Shown piece after piece: positions 24,741 to 31,831 of a DNA stretch of 32,522 nucleotides (the stretch's first letter is position 1; the number at the start of each line of letters is the position of its first letter). The stretch is taken from positions 1 through 32,522 of the forward strand of contig CAMQZX010000014.1 of assembly GCA_947039785.1 (NCBI GenBank), given 5' to 3'. This DNA comes from an uncultured Lachnospiraceae bacterium (GTDB taxonomy: Bacteria > Bacillota > Clostridia > Lachnospirales > Lachnospiraceae). Below the pieces are notes generated by a model. That model made no database searches. It was not told the origin of the DNA and worked only from the letters and a program-made list of their open reading frames with translations. Made by a program: the position numbers and the translations under genes.

Positions 24741-25277
24741 ATGGCGAAATATAGAAAATTAGGCAGAACATCAGATCAGAGAAAGGCTCTGCTGAGAAAC
24801 CAGGTAACCAATCTGTTATATCATGGCAGAATCGTTACAACAGAGACAAAAGCAAAAGAAGTTCGTAAAATTGCTGAAGGCTTAATTGCTATGGCAGTTC
24901 GCGAGAAAGACAACTATGAGACAGTAACGGTTACTGCTAAGGTTGCTCGCAAAAATGCAGAAGGCAAGAGAGAGAAACAGGTTGTAGACGGTAAGAAAGT
25001 TACTGTATATGACGAAGTTCAGAAAGAAATCAAGAAGGATATGCCTTCCAGACTTCATGCAAGAAGACAGATGGCTAAGGTTCTCTACCCTGTAACAGAG
25101 GTACCTGCAAAAGCTGCTGGAAAGAAGAAAAACACAAAAGAGATTAACATGACAGATAAGCTCTTTGACGAAATCGCTCCAAAATACGCAGACCGCAACG
25201 GTGGTTACACAAGAATCATCAAAATCGGACCTCGTAAGGGCGACGCAGCAATGGAAGTTGTTCTGGAGTTAGTTTAA
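24741..25277 (+). CDS. rplQ: 50S ribosomal protein L17 (enlarged)
   Basis: 178 aa, against 127 aa in E. coli L17. [21 protein letters not shown] and the C-terminal [20 protein letters not shown] are canonical. Two extra segments are inserted at about residues 60-100 ([20 protein letters not shown] and on) and 118-136 ([15 protein letters not shown]). ATG 24741 is chosen over ATG 24726 because GGAGG lies between them. Last gene of the supercluster, directly followed by terminators. Confidence 0.98.
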   Translation: MAKYRKLGRTSDQRKALLRNQVTNLLYHGRIVTTETKAKEVRKIAEGLIAMAVREKDNYETVTVTAKVARKNAEGKREKQVVDGKKVTVYDEVQKEIKKDMPSRLHARRQMAKVLYPVTEVPAKAAGKKKNTKEINMTDKLFDEIAPKYADRNGGYTRIIKIGPRKGDAAMEVVLELV

Positions 25278-25288
25278 TAGGGACGATT

Positions 25289-25320
25289 GAAAGACACGGT
25301 GCAAAACCGTGTCTTTTTTT
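25289..25320 (+). terminator. Strong terminator after rplQ
   Basis: A perfect 10-bp stem AAGACACGGT/ACCGTGTCTT with a GCAAA loop, followed directly by Ts to 25320. It ends the r-protein supercluster. Confidence 0.95.
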
Positions 25321-25333
25321 GTGTGACAAGCAT

Positions 25334-25368
25334 GCGTAAAAAGGTCAACCGGACCTTTTTAAACACGC
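25334..25368. terminator. Bidirectional terminator between rplQ and wecE
   Basis: TAAAAAGGTC (25337-25346) pairs perfectly with GACCTTTTTA (25352-25361) around AACCG, flanked by GCGT/ACGC with a small bulge. A runs on one side and T runs on the other let it act on both strands. It ends the convergent minus-strand gene and backs up the rplQ terminator. Confidence 0.85.
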
Positions 25369-25406
25369 TCCAGATTTTAGATTTTATTTTTAACTTGTTT
25401 TTCTAA

Positions 25407-26543
25407 TTAATGCTTCAATTCAAAGAACTCATAAATGGTCTTCACCACATATGCCAGATTTTTTTCGCTTATACCATAATACAGTGGCAGCCGGACCAGA
25501 CGCTCGCTTTCTCTGGTGGTATACACATCTTCTCCATGAAATCTGCCGAATTTCTTGCCAGCAGGAGAGATGTGGAGAGGAATATAATGGAACACTGCCA
25601 TAATTCCCTTCTCACTCAGGTAAGAGATAAACCAGCTTCGAGTTTCCAGATCCTTTAATTTCAGATAGAACATATGAGCGTTGTGCTGTGCGTAGTCTGG
25701 AATGGTGGGAAGTTCCACCTTGCCGCTGTCTGCCAATGGTTTTAGATGCTTATAATAGTAATTCCAGGTATTCATCCGGTCATCCTGGATGGTCTTACAG
25801 GACTCCAGCTGAGCCCACAGATAAGCCGCATTCATGTCGCTGGGCAGATAGGAGGAACCGTAGCCCACCCAGGTATATTTGTCAATCTGTCCCCGGAAAA
25901 ATTTACTTCGGTTGGTGCCCTTTTCGCGGATGATCTCTGCTTTCTCCTGGTAAGCTGTATCCTGGAACATCAGCGCACCGCCTTCGCCCATGGTCAGATT
26001 CTTTGTCTCATGGAAGCTGAGACATCCAAAATCTCCAATAGTACCAAGAGGGATTCCCTTGTAATAAGCATCAAAGCCCTGTGCTGCATCCTCCACTACT
26101 TTGAGATTGTATTTTTTTGCCAGCGCGTTGATGGAATCCATGTCACATCCCACCCCGGCGTAATGTACAGGAACGATGGCCCTGGTTCTTTCTGTGATGG
26201 CAGCTTCGATTAAATTCTCATTGATATTCATAGTGTCGGGACGGATGTCTACAAATACGATTTTGGCTCCTCTCTGGACAAAGGCGTCCGCTGTGGAGAC
26301 AAAAGTATAAGAAGGCATAATGACTTCATCGCCTTTCTGGATATCTGCCAGTATAGCGGCCATCTCCAACGCATGGGTACAGGATGTGGTCAGAAAAACT
26401 TGGTTTACGCGAAATTGCTCCTTCATCCAATCGCTGCATTTTTTGGTAAAAGTTCCGTCTCCACAGAGCTTGCGCTTCTCAATGGCCTGTCGTATGTATG
26501 TTTCCTCTGTGCCCACATAAGGGGCAATGTTAAAATCTATCAT
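25407..26543 (-). CDS. wecE: dTDP-4-amino-4,6-dideoxygalactose transaminase (DegT/DnrJ/EryC1 family)
   Basis: 378 aa, PLP-dependent sugar aminotransferase of the RffA/WecE group, making dTDP-4-amino-4,6-dideoxy-D-galactose from the 4-keto sugar. Diagnostic stretches are KLCGDGTFTKKC (25-36), EVIMPSYTFVSTADAFVQRG, then RPDTMNINE, VEDAAQG (150-156) and SFHETKN with the PLP lysine K181, plus EIIREKGTNRSKFFRGQIDKY. Similarity to E. coli WecE, as I recall it, is high throughout. No other dTDP-sugar gene is in the window, so it is an orphan, perhaps serving a surface glycan. There is no SD before the ATG; the promoter sits so close that the mRNA may be leaderless. Confidence 0.9.
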   Translation of the reverse strand: MIDFNIAPYVGTEETYIRQAIEKRKLCGDGTFTKKCSDWMKEQFRVNQVFLTTSCTHALEMAAILADIQKGDEVIMPSYTFVSTADAFVQRGAKIVFVDIRPDTMNINENLIEAAITERTRAIVPVHYAGVGCDMDSINALAKKYNLKVVEDAAQGFDAYYKGIPLGTIGDFGCLSFHETKNLTMGEGGALMFQDTAYQEKAEIIREKGTNRSKFFRGQIDKYTWVGYGSSYLPSDMNAAYLWAQLESCKTIQDDRMNTWNYYYKHLKPLADSGKVELPTIPDYAQHNAHMFYLKLKDLETRSWFISYLSEKGIMAVFHYIPLHISPAGKKFGRFHGEDVYTTRESERLVRLPLYYGISEKNLAYVVKTIYEFFELKH

Positions 26544-26549
26544 ATTGCT

Positions 26550-26578
26550 ATTATAGCAACATACCAGTTAAATTGCAA
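26550..26578 (-). promoter_or_regulatory. wecE promoter, predicted to give a leaderless mRNA
   Basis: On the minus strand: TTGCAA (26573-26578), 17-bp spacer, TATAAT (26550-26555). The ATG begins only 6 bases after the -10, where transcription should start. TTGCTA-TTA-TAGCAA, a perfect inverted repeat (26545-26559), covers the -10 and could be an operator. Confidence 0.65.
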
Positions 26579-26624
26579 ACCAAACTATGAGGCTTATGTT
26601 TAAGTCTCAGATAGAAAATATATG

Positions 26625-26653
26625 TTGATTTTCCAATGCTTTCTAGGTATAAT
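26625..26653 (+). promoter_or_regulatory. Promoter of the GH25-amidase pair
   Basis: TTGATT (26625-26630), 17 bp, TATAAT (26648-26653). It faces away from the wecE promoter, with 46 bp between the two -35 boxes, and leaves a leader of about 110 nt before the GH25 start. Confidence 0.7.
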
Positions 26654-26772
26654 AAAACGTAACATAAAATTAACAAAAATGAAATAATATCCAAAAAATG
26701 GGAATAAATGTATTATCAGTAAATTTATGCTTTATGTGGATAGGATTTCGGAACAAAACATGGGAGGAAGTA

Positions 26773-28203
26773 ATGAAAAAAACAGAGAGGAGTAGAGGCA
26801 GAACGAGAATCTTAAGCTTTCTTTTGGCTTTGGTGATGATTTTCGGGTGTATGGCTGTACCGACAGAGGAAGTACAGGCTGCCTCCAAAACATGGAACAA
26901 AGTAAACGGAGTATGCTATAACGGCAAAGGTGTTAAGATACCGGGAGCCATCACAAGAGGAATCGATGTATCCTCCTGGCAGGGATCCATCAATTGGACA
27001 AAGGTGGCTGGCGCAGGGATTGATTTTGCATTTATCCGTGTGGGACATTCTTATGGAACCACGCTGACTGCGGACAGTTATCTGGCAAAGAATCTGTCTG
27101 GTGCCAATGCGGCTGGAATACCTGTTGGTGTTTATTACTATAGCGGCGCCAAAACCACGGCTCAGGCTAAGAAAGAGGCAGAATATGTCATTGAAAAGAT
27201 TCAGGGCTATAAGATTTCCTATCCGGTTGTCTTTGATTTGGAATCCAGTACACTCATCAGCGGTTTGACAAATGCACAGCGTGCAAATCTGGCTGTGGCA
27301 TTCTGTGATGTGGTGGAGAAAGCAGGATATTATCCGATGCTTTACTGCAATACATATTGGTATAACACTTATATTGATAAGACAAAGGTGGCCGGTCTTG
27401 ATAAATGGATGGCAGCCTACGGTGACAGCAAGACAAGCCTGGGAATCAGCGCTGCCCACACCATCTGGCAGGCCACAGACGGCAGCAAAGCCAACGGTTT
27501 GACATCCACAGCAGGTTTGATTGCCGGAATCCCCACAAGTAATACGGTGGATATCGATTTTGGCTATGTGGACTACACTAAGAAGATCGCACCGAGAACC
27601 TATAAGAAATCATCATCTACAGATGTGGCTGTTTCTGATATTAAGGAAAGTGGGCGGAAAGGATGGTATACCACAAAATACGGCTACACCTATTATTATA
27701 AAAACGGACAGAAATGTACCGGATGGCAGACCATCAGTGGGCGTAGATATTACTTCAGCAAGGCTGGCCGTATGCAGATCGGTATGAAAAAGATTGGCGG
27801 CAAAAGCTATTATTTCAGTCAGAAGAAGACGAGCAAGAATCCCAAGGGAGCCATGGTGACAGGCTGGTACACCACTTCCAGCGGCAATAAATACTATTTC
27901 CGCACATCCGGTTCTGCCAAGGGAGCGATGTATCAGAATCATTGGATCACCTACAACGGACACAAATATTTCTTTAAGAGCAACGGTGTTATGAAGACTG
28001 GATGGCAGGATTGGAAGGGCAGCCGCTACTACCTGAGATCAAAGGAAGAACCCATCGGTTCCATGATGGTGGGAAGCTGGCTGAAGTACAACGGTAAGTA
28101 TTACTATCTGAAGGCAAAGACTGGAAAGATGGCGCGCAACACTACGCTGACCATAAACGGAAAGAAATACAAATTTGACAACAACGGTGTATACTATAAG
28201 TAA
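26773..28203 (+). CDS. Secreted GH25 lysozyme with C-terminal cell-wall-binding repeats
   Basis: 476 aa. A basic start and hydrophobic core (ILSFLLALVMIFGCMAV) form a signal peptide with likely cleavage after VQA or VQAA near residue 36. The GH25 muramidase domain covers about 62-270: GIDVSSWQG (D65), FAFIRVGHS, the catalytic DLE in PVVFDLESS (D155, E157), and VDIDFGY (D260, D262). It should cut MurNAc-GlcNAc bonds. From about 297 to the end are choline-binding-type repeats with the G-W...YYF...G-M..GW rhythm. ATG 26773 (MKKTERSRGR) is chosen over 26698 because GGGAGG precedes it and the longer form would spoil the signal peptide. First gene of a pair with the amidase, 15 nt apart. Confidence 0.93.
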   Translation: MKKTERSRGRTRILSFLLALVMIFGCMAVPTEEVQAASKTWNKVNGVCYNGKGVKIPGAITRGIDVSSWQGSINWTKVAGAGIDFAFIRVGHSYGTTLTADSYLAKNLSGANAAGIPVGVYYYSGAKTTAQAKKEAEYVIEKIQGYKISYPVVFDLESSTLISGLTNAQRANLAVAFCDVVEKAGYYPMLYCNTYWYNTYIDKTKVAGLDKWMAAYGDSKTSLGISAAHTIWQATDGSKANGLTSTAGLIAGIPTSNTVDIDFGYVDYTKKIAPRTYKKSSSTDVAVSDIKESGRKGWYTTKYGYTYYYKNGQKCTGWQTISGRRYYFSKAGRMQIGMKKIGGKSYYFSQKKTSKNPKGAMVTGWYTTSSGNKYYFRTSGSAKGAMYQNHWITYNGHKYFFKSNGVMKTGWQDWKGSRYYLRSKEEPIGSMMVGSWLKYNGKYYYLKAKTGKMARNTTLTINGKKYKFDNNGVYYK

Positions 28204-28218
28204 GAGGGATGAGGTAAA

Positions 28219-29565
28219 ATGAAAAGTTGGAAAAAGAAAGGAGCATTTTTGCTGGCACTGGCGGTTATGATTGCCTCCCTGCCGGTAATGCCTGCCCGGA
28301 AAGTGCAGGCGGCAACAGGAAAATATGTGGTAGTTCTGGACCCGGGACACGGCGGAGGAGAGACTGGAGCCTGGGGAAAACATGGAGGAGTCACCTATAA
28401 GGAAGAGGAGATTAACTGGAAGATTACCCAGTACACCAAGCAGGCACTCAGTGCCTATGACAACATCCAGGTGTATGTGACAAGAACGCAGAATCAGAGA
28501 TTGAGTATCTCCGGACGTGTCAGCATGGCGTCTCTATATAATCCGGATTTGCTGGTGAGTCAGCATATCAATTCAGCATCCAGTTCCAGTGCCCATGGAG
28601 CATCGGTGATGATATCCAAAGGAACTTATCGTCCAAAGCTTCATCAGGCGGAGAAGAAATTCGGAACTTATGTGATGAATGAACTGGGAAAGCTGGGAAT
28701 TTACAAACGTTTTCCAGAGACAGGCGGCATGGAGTACCGAATGACAGAAAATAACAGCAAATACCCAAACGGTCAGCCCAGAGATTACTATGGAATTGTG
28801 GCACAGAGTGTGGAGCACAATTTCCCAGGTGTGATTATCGAGCATGCCTTTATCAGTAACTACAGTGATGTGATGAATTTCTTAAGTACCGATGCCAAGT
28901 TAAAGAAATTGGGACAGGCGGATGCCAGAGCAATTGTAAAATATTTCAGTACAGCAGGAGATGTCCCTGTGGTAACGTCACCTGGCTGGGAGAAGATTGG
29001 CTCCGACTGGTATTACAGAAAAGCGGACGGCACCTACGCCAAAGGCTGGCTGAATCTGAATAATAAGAAATATTATCTGAAACCTTCGGGAGCCAGAGCG
29101 GTAGGGTGGAAAAAGCTGGGAGCATGGCGATACTTCAACAGCGACGGCGTGATGCAGACTGGATGGCTGGCAGAGGGCAAATATCGTTTCTATTTGGATT
29201 CCAACGGCAAGCGGCTGGAAGGATTGTATAAAATTAACAGTAAGATTTACTATTTTGCACCAAAAGCTGACGGAACCTATCGCCAAGGAGCAAGAGTATC
29301 CGGCTGGCACAAAGTGGGAGGATATTATTACTATTTCACTTATCAGGGAGCCAAGACCGGATGGAATAAGATTGGGGGTAACTGGTATTACATGACCAAG
29401 ACCGGTAAGATGAAGACTGGTTGGTTGGAGCTGAACGGAAAGCATTATTATATGTATTCCATGAAGAATACCAAGAGAGGGCAGAGACTCAGCAATACAA
29501 CGGCGACCATTAAAGGCAAAAAATATCACTTTAATGCCAATGGCGTGTGCACCAATTATCATTAA
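28219..29565 (+). CDS. Secreted N-acetylmuramoyl-L-alanine amidase (Amidase_3) with wall-binding repeats
   Basis: 448 aa. Signal peptide at residues 1-31 (MKSWKKKGAFLLALAVMIAS, cleavage near VQA-A). The Amidase_3 zinc hydrolase domain, about 35-243, has its expected ligands: H44 in DPGHGG, E64 in KEEEINW, H116 in SQHINS, and the catalytic E208 in IIEHAFISN. It should cleave the MurNAc-L-Ala bond. Residues 255-448 are choline-binding-type repeats, similar to those of the GH25 protein upstream (for example GWLNLNNKKYYL, GWNKIGGNWYYM). The two enzymes cut different bonds and likely share a wall ligand and a transcript. RBS GATGAGGT is moderate. Confidence 0.93.
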   Translation: MKSWKKKGAFLLALAVMIASLPVMPARKVQAATGKYVVVLDPGHGGGETGAWGKHGGVTYKEEEINWKITQYTKQALSAYDNIQVYVTRTQNQRLSISGRVSMASLYNPDLLVSQHINSASSSSAHGASVMISKGTYRPKLHQAEKKFGTYVMNELGKLGIYKRFPETGGMEYRMTENNSKYPNGQPRDYYGIVAQSVEHNFPGVIIEHAFISNYSDVMNFLSTDAKLKKLGQADARAIVKYFSTAGDVPVVTSPGWEKIGSDWYYRKADGTYAKGWLNLNNKKYYLKPSGARAVGWKKLGAWRYFNSDGVMQTGWLAEGKYRFYLDSNGKRLEGLYKINSKIYYFAPKADGTYRQGARVSGWHKVGGYYYYFTYQGAKTGWNKIGGNWYYMTKTGKMKTGWLELNGKHYYMYSMKNTKRGQRLSNTTATIKGKKYHFNANGVCTNYH

Positions 29566-29591
29566 ACGTCTAAATATTTGCAGATAGAAAC

Positions 29592-29734
29592 GTTACTGTT
29601 CACGTACCATTGTCCCGCCAGGCGTTTTGAGGCTGATGACGCCAAAATCCCGAGACATGCAGCGCGAAATGATGCAATATGCATCATTTCTGTGCATCGC
29701 GCAGCGTGTTGCTGGGAACGGAGTGAACAGTAAC
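29592..29734 (+). repeat. MITE-like palindromic element, copy 2 of the interspersed repeat
   Basis: Bounded by perfect 12-bp terminal inverted repeats, GTTACTGTTCAC (29592-29603) and GTGAACAGTAAC (29723-29734). Inside is a long palindrome, GAAATGATGCA-ATA-TGCATCATTTC (29666-29690), flanked by GCGC/GCGC. Its right 32 nt (29703-29734) match 8345-8376. No ORF is present. Together with the hairpin and candidate promoter that follow, it fills the 377-base gap 29566-29942. Confidence 0.75.
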
Positions 29735-29750
29735 ATAGAAACTGTAATAA

Positions 29751-29779
29751 TTGACAAGAATTTGATTCTTAGTTGGAAT
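29751..29779 (+). promoter_or_regulatory. Candidate promoter for the PRTase-like gene
   Basis: A perfect -35 TTGACA (29751-29756) is followed at 17 bp by TGGAAT, a weak -10. The spacer holds AAGAAT-TTG-ATTCTT, an inverted repeat that could bind a regulator. Confidence 0.35.
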
Positions 29780-29802
29780 CTTCTGCATATAGTGATTTAA
29801 TA

Positions 29803-29844
29803 TATAAGAGCGTGGTAGAAAATACTTTCCGCCACGCTCTTATA
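29803..29844 (+). promoter_or_regulatory. Long hairpin before the PRTase-like gene
   Basis: A perfect 13-bp stem, TATAAGAGCGTGG with CCACGCTCTTATA, plus an inner GAAA/TTTC stem. No T tract follows, so it is more likely an attenuator, processing site or operator than a terminator. Downstream are an isolated AAGGAGG with no start codon (29863) and a CCCGG/CCGGG hairpin (29876-29892). Confidence 0.55.
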
Positions 29845-29942
29845 CTATAACTGTGTACTATCAAGGAGGAGATTTCCCGGTAATTATCCGGGCAGGGGAA
29901 TAGTTACACAAATCTGTTGATACGGGAAAAGGAGGATTTACT

Positions 29943-30584
29943 ATGAGAGGCGAGCAGAAGAAAATTTATTCCAAATACGATGAAAAAATTGTTCTGAAAG
30001 TAATACCGGGACATTTTGCAACTTCGCAGTCACATATCACCCATTATCTGGATATGACCACCATGAAAACGCGTTGTTCAGAAGCTGCCAGAGTGGCAAA
30101 GGCTCTCGCAGTAAAATATGAGATTTCCACTCCTGTTGATACGATTGTGTGTCTGGATGGACTGGAAGTGATAGGAGCGTTTCTGGCAGAGAATCTGGCA
30201 AAAGCAGGCGTGCTGTCCATGAATGCCCATAAAACCATTTATGTGGTACCTGCCGAATTTAATTCCGGCGGCCAGATGTTGTTTCGGGATAATCTGAAGC
30301 CAATGATTAAGGGGAAAAATGTGGTTGTACTGATTGGTTCCATTACAACAGGAGCTACCTTGCATAAGGCAATTGAGAGTATTGTCTATTACGGCGGTGA
30401 CATCAGCGGAATTTCGGCTGTGTTCAGTGCAGTAAGCAAAGTTGCCGGAATGGAGATCAATTCCATTTATTCTAAAAATGATATCCCCGATTATGAAAGT
30501 TATAAGGCTGGAAAATGCCCGGCGTGTCAGAGAAAAGAACGGATTGACGCCATGGTAAACAGCTATGGATATTCCCAACTGTAA
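29943..30584 (+). CDS. Orotate phosphoribosyltransferase-like protein with altered PRPP motif
   Basis: 213 aa, type I PRTase fold. The protein resembles orotate PRTase in size and order: DTIVCLDGLEVIGAFLAENL near 66-85, then a central KGKNVVVLIGSITTGATL at 124-140. The PRPP-binding loop normally has two acidic residues before TTG (for example VVDDVITTG); here they are I131 and G132. The TTGAT loop is kept. The C-terminus carries CPAC at 192-195 and a charged tail. I infer a PRTase relative with changed or lost catalysis, perhaps a nucleotide-binding regulator. No pyrimidine gene is near. RBS AAAGGAGG. Confidence 0.75.
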   Translation: MRGEQKKIYSKYDEKIVLKVIPGHFATSQSHITHYLDMTTMKTRCSEAARVAKALAVKYEISTPVDTIVCLDGLEVIGAFLAENLAKAGVLSMNAHKTIYVVPAEFNSGGQMLFRDNLKPMIKGKNVVVLIGSITTGATLHKAIESIVYYGGDISGISAVFSAVSKVAGMEINSIYSKNDIPDYESYKAGKCPACQRKERIDAMVNSYGYSQL

Positions 30585-30626
30585 AATCTGACAGTATTTC
30601 ATAAATGTGAAAAAAATGTTAAAAAC

Positions 30627-30655
30627 TTGTAATAGATGCATTTTTCGTATATAAT
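30627..30655 (+). promoter_or_regulatory. Promoter of the GH73 gene, with flanking inverted repeat
   Basis: TTGTAA (30627-30632), 17 bp, TATAAT (30650-30655). CATTTTTC-GTAT (30639-30650) pairs with ATAC-GAAAAATG (30660-30675) across the -10 and start site, with a 4-nt bulge; a possible operator. Confidence 0.65.
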
Positions 30656-30695
30656 GGGCATACGAATGAAAAATGGTACCAATGGAGGTTACTGA

Positions 30696-31652
30696 ATGTT
30701 GAAAAGACTAAAAATAATGCTGACCGTTGGTTGTATTGTGTTGTGTACTGCCAATGTTCCGGTATACGCAGCCAGTTTAGAAGACAGTATGCTAAAGCCG
30801 CCTTCCTCTCAGACAGAGAAGACGGATGACGATACGAAACAGGCATCCTCATTTTCCGCCGGAACAGGAACTATCACTACAGCTATTGAGCTGGTGGATT
30901 TGGGGCAGGCGGAGCGAATTCAGCGCATCGGCGAGATGTGTCAGGAAGACTACGAGAGAACGGGTGTACTGGCAAGTGTCAGCGCAGCTCAGTGTATTCT
31001 GGAATCTGGTTATCTTACCACAGAGCTTGCCACCGAGGCCAATAATTGTTTTGGAATGAAGGCTTCTTTATCAGGCAATGACTGGGAGAACAGTACCTGG
31101 GATGGAGAATCTCTCTATACTAAGCAGACAGGAGAGGAGTACGGCGGCCAGGATGTGACGATTGTAGCAGATTTCAGACAGTACGATTGTATTGAAGATT
31201 CTGTGGCAGATCATTCCGCATATCTGCTGGGTGCCACTGTGGATGGGGGAGGACTGCGCTACGCAGGACTGGAAGGTGAGACAGATTACCGAAAGGCAAT
31301 TGAAATCATCAAGAATGGCGGATATGCCACAGACAGTTCCTATGTAGATAAGGTTTGCAGCATCATTGAGCGTTATGATCTGACCAGATTTGACGAATTA
31401 CATACTGAATACGCTGCAGAGAATAACAATACCGCTGAGAAAGACAACAAAAAGGATAACAAGGCAGAAAATAAAATAGAGCAGTCGGACCTGAAGGCAG
31501 CATCCACCGATGCAGGGCAGGAAGTATACCGGGTGCGAAAGACCTGGGAAGATGCTTCCAGCCAGCTGGGAGCTTTCCGGAGCCTGGAAAATGCCCGGGA
31601 AGTCTGCAAAGAAGGTTATCACGTTTTTGACAGCCAAGGAAACATGGTATAA
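30696..31652 (+). CDS. Secreted endo-beta-N-acetylglucosaminidase (GH73) with C-terminal YRVRK module
   Basis: 318 aa. Signal peptide at 1-26 (cleavage near VYAA). A Ser/Thr/Asp-rich linker spans 27-60. The glucosaminidase domain, about 72-232, has the catalytic glutamate E103 in AAQCILESGYLTTELA, then NNCFGMKAS and the YVDKVCSIIERYDL end, as in LytG/FlgJ-type GH73. An Asn/Lys-rich linker (240-262) leads to a 40-residue C-terminal module, YRVRKTWEDASSQLGAF...LENAREVC...YHVFD, a SPOR-like pattern seen at the ends of many Lachnospiraceae wall hydrolases (recognised from memory, not searched). Preceded by GGAGGT and its own promoter; ended by a terminator. Confidence 0.88.
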   Translation: MLKRLKIMLTVGCIVLCTANVPVYAASLEDSMLKPPSSQTEKTDDDTKQASSFSAGTGTITTAIELVDLGQAERIQRIGEMCQEDYERTGVLASVSAAQCILESGYLTTELATEANNCFGMKASLSGNDWENSTWDGESLYTKQTGEEYGGQDVTIVADFRQYDCIEDSVADHSAYLLGATVDGGGLRYAGLEGETDYRKAIEIIKNGGYATDSSYVDKVCSIIERYDLTRFDELHTEYAAENNNTAEKDNKKDNKAENKIEQSDLKAASTDAGQEVYRVRKTWEDASSQLGAFRSLENAREVCKEGYHVFDSQGNMV

Positions 31653-31692
31653 GCCGGACAATAACAGAATACATGAATCACAGAACATAATC

Positions 31693-31725
31693 AGAGCTGT
31701 TGGGAGAAATCCCGGCGGCTCTTTT
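31693..31725 (+). terminator. Terminator after the GH73 gene
   Basis: A 13-bp stem with three G-U pairs (31693-31705 with 31710-31722) closed by a GAAA loop and followed by TTT. Confidence 0.75.
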
Positions 31726-31760
31726 GGTAGTGGGAAATCTATAAAATCTTATAAAAGCTA

Positions 31761-31789
31761 TTGACCTTTCGAGCAAAAGGTGCTACATT
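31761..31789 (+). promoter_or_regulatory. Promoter of the DUF4867-like gene
   Basis: TTGACC (31761-31766), 17 bp, TACATT (31784-31789). ACCTTT-CGAGCA-AAAGGT, a perfect inverted repeat (31764-31781), fills the spacer and touches the -35, a possible repressor site. Confidence 0.65.
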
Positions 31790-31831
31790 ATATATAAAGT
31801 TCAGTGAATAAACTAATTGGGAGGAATTCAA

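Noticed and set aside
26698-26772. 25-residue extension of the GH25 protein
   Set aside because: It would place extra residues before a normal signal peptide, and the RBS precedes the later ATG.
26812-27459. 215-aa minus-strand ORF inside the GH25 gene
   Set aside because: Shadow of a well-supported hydrolase frame; no RBS and no recognisable domain.
28978-29562. 194-aa minus-strand ORF opposite the amidase repeats
   Set aside because: Long only because the repeat codons lack antisense stops; no start signals.
29803-29844. Rho-independent terminator
   Set aside because: The stem is strong, but no T tract follows on either strand, so it was kept only as a hairpin of unknown role.
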